Positions 60,727 to 64,000 of a stretch of 64,000 bases of DNA are shown piece by piece. The position numbers were made by a program, and so were the translations under genes. Below the pieces are notes generated by a model. The model saw nothing but the letters and a program-made list of their open reading frames with translations, was not told where the DNA came from and did not search any database. Each line of letters opens with the position of its first letter. The first letter of the stretch is position 1. The DNA is from an uncultured Paracoccaceae bacterium (GTDB lineage Bacteria > Pseudomonadota > Alphaproteobacteria > Rhodobacterales > Rhodobacteraceae). The DNA lies in NCBI GenBank assembly GCA_947495795.1, contig CANMAI010000012.1, forward strand, positions 1 through 64,000, written 5' to 3'.

Positions 60727-62027
60727 GCACCGGCTTTTTTGGCGATATCGCCCCAGTAAAATACGAAGGACCTGACGCGAGAAGCGATTTCGCTTTCCGG
60801 CACTACAACCCGGATGAAGTGGTGATGGGCAAAACCATGGCCGAACACCTCCGTTTCGCCGTCTGCTACTGGCACAATTTCTGCTGGCCCGGTGGGGACC
60901 CGTTCGGCGGCCAGACTTTCGAGCGTCCGTGGTTCGGCGAAACACTCGATCATGCCAGAATGAAGGCGGACGTGGCCTTTGAGATGTTTACAACACTCGG
61001 CGCACCCTATTTCTGCTTCCACGATGCAGACATCCGCCCCGAAGGGAGGGATTTCGCCGAAAATACCACCAATCTGAACACCATCGTCGACTACTTCGAG
61101 GAGAAGATGGCCGCCACCGGCGTCAAGCTCCTCTGGGGCACTGCAAACCTATTCTCCCACCGCCGCTATATCGCCGGGGCGGCCACGAACCCGGATCCGG
61201 AGGTTTTCGCCTTCGCTGCGGCGACCGTCAAAACCTGTATGGATGCCACGCACCGTCTGAACGGTGAAAACTATGTCCTGTGGGGCGGGCGCGAAGGCTA
61301 TGAAACATTGCTGAACACTGACATTGGCCGGGAAGATGCACAGGCAGGGCGTTTCCTTAACATGGTGGTGGAGTACAAGCACAGGATCGGCTTCGATGGC
61401 GCGATCCTTATCGAGCCCAAGCCACAAGAACCCACCAAACATCAGTATGATTACGATGTTGCCACCGTCTACGGCTTTCTCAAACGCCACGGGCTGGAAG
61501 GCGAAGTGAAGGTGAATATCGAGCAAGGCCATGCAATCCTCGCGGGCCATAGCTTCGAACATGAGCTGCACATGGCCCGTTCTCTTGGCATTCTCGGCTC
61601 AATTGATATGAACCGGAACGATTATCAATCCGGCTGGGATACAGACCAATTCCCCAACAACGTGCCTGAGATGGCGCTGGCCTATTATGAAATCCTCAAA
61701 AACGGTGGCCTCGGCACGGGTGGCACGAATTTCGACGCCAAACTCCGCCGCCAGTCACTGGATCCTCAAGATCTGCTGCTCTCTCATATTGGCGGCATGG
61801 ATTGCTGTGCGAGGGGCCTCAAGGCCGCCGCTGCGATGCTGGAAGATGGCGCGTTGGAGGCACCCCTCAAAGCCCGCTACGTCGGGTGGGACCATGGGCT
61901 TGGTGCCGAAATACTCAAAGGCATGGATCTTGAGGCAATCACAGCTAAGGTGGAGGCAGGCATCAACCCGACTCCCGTTTCCGGCCGCCAGGAAGCGCTT
62001 GAAAACATCGTAAACCGCTACGTCTGA
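60723..62027 (+). CDS. xylA: Xylose isomerase
   Basis: A 434-residue metal-dependent isomerase (D-xylose to D-xylulose). The proteobacterial long form is seen: [31 protein letters not shown] (catalytic His and Asp), [34 protein letters not shown] (metal ligands) and [20 protein letters not shown]. The start overlaps the xylB stop, so the operon order is regulator-xylB-xylA. Downstream sugar genes follow on the same strand. Confidence 0.96.
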   Translation: MSTGFFGDIAPVKYEGPDARSDFAFRHYNPDEVVMGKTMAEHLRFAVCYWHNFCWPGGDPFGGQTFERPWFGETLDHARMKADVAFEMFTTLGAPYFCFHDADIRPEGRDFAENTTNLNTIVDYFEEKMAATGVKLLWGTANLFSHRRYIAGAATNPDPEVFAFAAATVKTCMDATHRLNGENYVLWGGREGYETLLNTDIGREDAQAGRFLNMVVEYKHRIGFDGAILIEPKPQEPTKHQYDYDVATVYGFLKRHGLEGEVKVNIEQGHAILAGHSFEHELHMARSLGILGSIDMNRNDYQSGWDTDQFPNNVPEMALAYYEILKNGGLGTGGTNFDAKLRRQSLDPQDLLLSHIGGMDCCARGLKAAAAMLEDGALEAPLKARYVGWDHGLGAEILKGMDLEAITAKVEAGINPTPVSGRQEALENIVNRYV

Positions 62028-62044
62028 AAGAGAGGAACCGCCAC

Positions 62045-63097
62045 ATGAAAACCCTCAAAGGCCCCGGCCTCTTCCTCGCACAGTTCGCAAGCGACGAGGC
62101 TCCTTTCAACAGCTGGGACAGCATCACGAAATGGGCTGCGGACATTGGCTATATCGGCGTCCAATTGCCCAGCTGGGATGGCCGGCTCTTCGATCTCAAT
62201 AAGGCGGCTGGCTCGCAAGGTTACTGCGACGAAATCCTCGGCATGGCACGCCAGAACGGGGTTGAGGTCACAGAACTCTCAACGCACCTTCAGGGCCAGC
62301 TCGTCGCGGTTCATCCGGCTTATGATAGCGCTTTCGATGGCTTCGCGGCGCCCTCCGTTCGGGCCAATCCACAAGCCCGTCAGGAATGGGCCGTGGATCA
62401 AGTGAAAATGGCGCTGACTGCCAGCCAGAAGATGGGCCTCACAGAAATGGCCAGCTTCTCCGGCGCGCTTGCCTGGCCTTATATCTATCCTTGGCCGCAA
62501 CGCCCGGCAGGCCTCGTGGAAGCGGCCTTCGACGAACTTGCCAAACGCTGGCGGCCGATCCTGGACCATGCCGAACAAATGGGCGTGGATATCTGCTACG
62601 AGATCCATCCGGGCGAAGATCTTCATGACGGCATCACGTTCGAGATGTTCCTTGAGCGGGTAGACAACCACCCACGCTGCAACATGCTCTACGACCCGAG
62701 CCATTACGTGCTGCAACATCTCGACTATCTGGCGAATATCGACATCTACAAGGACCGCATCAAGATGTTCCACGTAAAGGATGCGGAGTTTAATCCGACC
62801 GGCAGGCAAGGCGTCTATGGCGGCTTCCAAAGCTGGGTGGACCGCGCGGGCCGCTTCCGCTCACTCGGTGACGGGCAGGTCGATTTCAAGGCAATATTCT
62901 CCCAAATGGCCGCAAATGATTTCGCAGGCTGGGCGGTGGTGGAATGGGAATGCGCCCTCAAACACCCGGAAGACGGTGCCAAAGAAGGTGCTCAGTTTGT
63001 GAAAGATCACATCATCCGTGTAACGGAGCGCGCCTTCGATGATTTCGCCGACAGCGGTTCCGACGATGACGCCAACCGAAAGATGCTCGGCCTATGA
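62045..63097 (+). CDS. Sugar phosphate isomerase/epimerase-type TIM-barrel protein
   Basis: A 350-residue AP-endonuclease-2-fold TIM barrel. Probable metal ligands are in VDICYEIHPGEDLHDG (Glu, His), NMLYDPSHYVLQ (Asp, His), MFHVKDAEF (His) and WAVVEWECALKHP (Glu). Members paired with a Gfo/Idh/MocA oxidoreductase, as here, often act on inositols, ketosugars or 3-keto-glycosides. GAGGA precedes the ATG, 17 bases after xylA, so it is probably in the xyl operon. Real substrate is not known. Confidence 0.88.
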   Translation: MKTLKGPGLFLAQFASDEAPFNSWDSITKWAADIGYIGVQLPSWDGRLFDLNKAAGSQGYCDEILGMARQNGVEVTELSTHLQGQLVAVHPAYDSAFDGFAAPSVRANPQARQEWAVDQVKMALTASQKMGLTEMASFSGALAWPYIYPWPQRPAGLVEAAFDELAKRWRPILDHAEQMGVDICYEIHPGEDLHDGITFEMFLERVDNHPRCNMLYDPSHYVLQHLDYLANIDIYKDRIKMFHVKDAEFNPTGRQGVYGGFQSWVDRAGRFRSLGDGQVDFKAIFSQMAANDFAGWAVVEWECALKHPEDGAKEGAQFVKDHIIRVTERAFDDFADSGSDDDANRKMLGL

Positions 63098-63099
63098 CC

Positions 63100-63192
63100 T
63101 TCATCTTTCAAAAAATATCCACTGCTCTGCTTGTGGCAAATGCTCCGCTGGAGATTCCTTGCCTCCGGCGGGGATATTTTAAGAAAGATGAA
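63100..63192. repeat. Inverted repeat with 21-base arms after the TIM-barrel gene
   Basis: Arms at 63100-63120 and 63172-63192 pair with two mismatches. The right half, CCTCCGGCGGGGATATTTT with AAAGATGAA just after, resembles an intergenic repeat that I recall as common in Rhodobacterales. The 51-base loop has its own CTCCGCTGGAG-type symmetry. It starts two bases after the stop. It may be a terminator, although another gene of the group continues downstream. Confidence 0.7.
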
Positions 63193-63314
63193 AGATTTTT
63201 CGGAAAATTTGAAAGAGCGGTACAGGCTGGGAAGCCGATGGCCGTGAAAGGTGAAGGCGGCGTCTCTTCGGGTTTCGGCCCGGGAGGCGCCGTTGCTGCT
63301 TTTGGAGGGATTGT

Positions 63315-64000
63315 ATGAGAGAGGCTCGCGTTCGCTGGGGTATGGTTGGAGGTGGCAGAGATGCATTTATCGGTGGCGTCCACAGAATAGCTGCGCGTAT
63401 CGATGACCGCTTTGAGCTTGTTGCAGGCGCGCTTTCCTCCACGCCTGAGAAGGCTGTTGCGTCTGGTGAGGATCTTGGTCTTGCAATAGAGAGGATCTAC
63501 ACTGATTTCAATGCAATGGCCGAAGCAGAAGCCACCCGAGAGGACGGGATCGAGGCTGTCTCCATCGTCACGCCAAACCATATGCACTTCCCGGCGGCGC
63601 GTGCCTTTCTCAAACGGGGCATCCATGTGATTTGCGACAAGCCGGTTACTTCCAGTCTTGCCGATGCAAAGGAATTGGAGGCCATAGCACGCGACTCCAA
63701 GTCCCTATTTGTGCTGACGCACAACTACACCGGCTACCCGATGATCCGTCAGGCACGCGAGATGGTCACGTCCGGAACGCTTGGCCGCATCCGTGTTGTG
63801 CAGGTCGAATATCCGCAGGATTGGCTGAGCCGTGATTTAGAAGCCACCGGCCAGAAGCAGGCCGGTTGGCGCACAGATCCTGCCCGCTCTGGTGCCGGTG
63901 GTTCTACAGGCGACATCGGGAGCCATGCTTTCAATCTCGCTTGCTTTGTCTCCGGCCTCGCCGTCGAGCAACTGGCGGCCGATCTCACCTCCTTCGTTCC
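63315..64000 (+). CDS. Gfo/Idh/MocA family oxidoreductase (truncated by window end)
   Basis: The first 228 residues are in the window. GMVGGGRDAFIGGVHR (9-24) is the NAD(P)-binding loop, CDKPVTSSLADAKEL is the conserved lysine motif of the family, and HNYTGYPM and GSTGDIGSHAFN (near residue 195) begin the substrate domain. It oxidises a sugar or cyclitol. GGAGG is a good distance before the ATG. It lies 217 bases after the TIM-barrel gene, beyond a large inverted repeat, and is likely a catabolic partner of it. Confidence 0.92.
   Translation, partial: MREARVRWGMVGGGRDAFIGGVHRIAARIDDRFELVAGALSSTPEKAVASGEDLGLAIERIYTDFNAMAEAEATREDGIEAVSIVTPNHMHFPAARAFLKRGIHVICDKPVTSSLADAKELEAIARDSKSLFVLTHNYTGYPMIRQAREMVTSGTLGRIRVVQVEYPQDWLSRDLEATGQKQAGWRTDPARSGAGGSTGDIGSHAFNLACFVSGLAVEQLAADLTSFV

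Noticed and set aside
1-64000. tRNA, rRNA, tmRNA, CRISPR, prophage or transposase genes
   Set aside because: Looked for in gaps on both strands, including around smpB for ssrA; no cloverleaf-like sequence, regular direct repeat array, integrase or transposase was found by eye.

Overview
The window is chromosomal DNA from a GC-rich alphaproteobacterium. It is most like the Rhodobacterales (Roseobacter group), judged from gene order and protein families: purH-lspA-DUF3035 lipoprotein followed by a pair of M16 peptidases, a DUF3422 protein, nth-adenosine kinase-HIT, slt-dapA-smpB, a MutL that carries the endonuclease motif, and an xylRBA operon. I see no rRNA, tRNA, CRISPR array, prophage or insertion sequence. 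Coding is dense, and most of the long reading frames on the opposite strand are GC-driven shadows.

Layout: 0.1-2.6 kb is a somewhat AT-richer block with an ABA4-like membrane protein, a divergent MarR regulator and creatinase. 2.8-8.2 kb holds purH, lspA, a DUF3035 lipoprotein and two periplasmic M16 peptidase subunits. 8.5-13.9 kb holds mutL, rmuC, a DUF3422 protein and an AlkD-like DNA glycosylase. 14.2-16.6 kb (minus) is cytochrome bd oxidase cydAB. 16.7-23.9 kb mixes an Old Yellow Enzyme, an OmpA-type lipoprotein, a FadR-type regulator, a GT-C membrane glycosyltransferase, and a divergent MhqO-like dioxygenase/pirin pair suited to quinone or electrophile stress. 24.0-27.5 kb (minus) has two unknown proteins, a racemase-like protein without its catalytic cysteines, a VOC protein and an AraC-MGMT alkylation repair fusion. 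27.9-36.2 kb (plus) has nth, adenosine kinase, HIT, a trypsin-like peptidase, a zinc-finger protein, an MscS channel, an unusual AAA ATPase and polA. 36.3-40.9 kb is a secreted RTX metalloprotease candidate divergent from a GGDEF-EAL protein. 40.9-53.3 kb holds gamma-glutamyltransferase, an AbrB-type permease, smc, an FMN reductase, a VOC protein, an FAD oxidoreductase divergent from mnmD, an EamA transporter and soluble lytic transglycosylase. 53.5-57.0 kb has dapA, a TPR/ECF sigma/anti-sigma trio and smpB. 57.1-64 kb is sugar catabolism: two LacI-type regulators, xylB, xylA, a TIM-barrel isomerase/epimerase-type protein and a Gfo/Idh oxidoreductase cut by the window end.

How the genes work together: DNA repair is well represented (mutL, rmuC, alkD, ada-type, nth, polA), as is envelope biogenesis (lspA, OmpA-type lipoprotein, slt, dapA). 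The creatinase stands alone but shares a TTGCA inverted motif with the MarR promoter, so the MarR protein may control it.

The most unusual non-coding signals are two hairpins (14101-14175 and 29911-29981). Their stem sequences are unrelated, but each loop is a four-run G-tract with one-base spacers, which is a strong G-quadruplex motif. Next is a 61-bp palindrome that touches the start codon of the AAA ATPase gene, which has no visible ribosome binding site.
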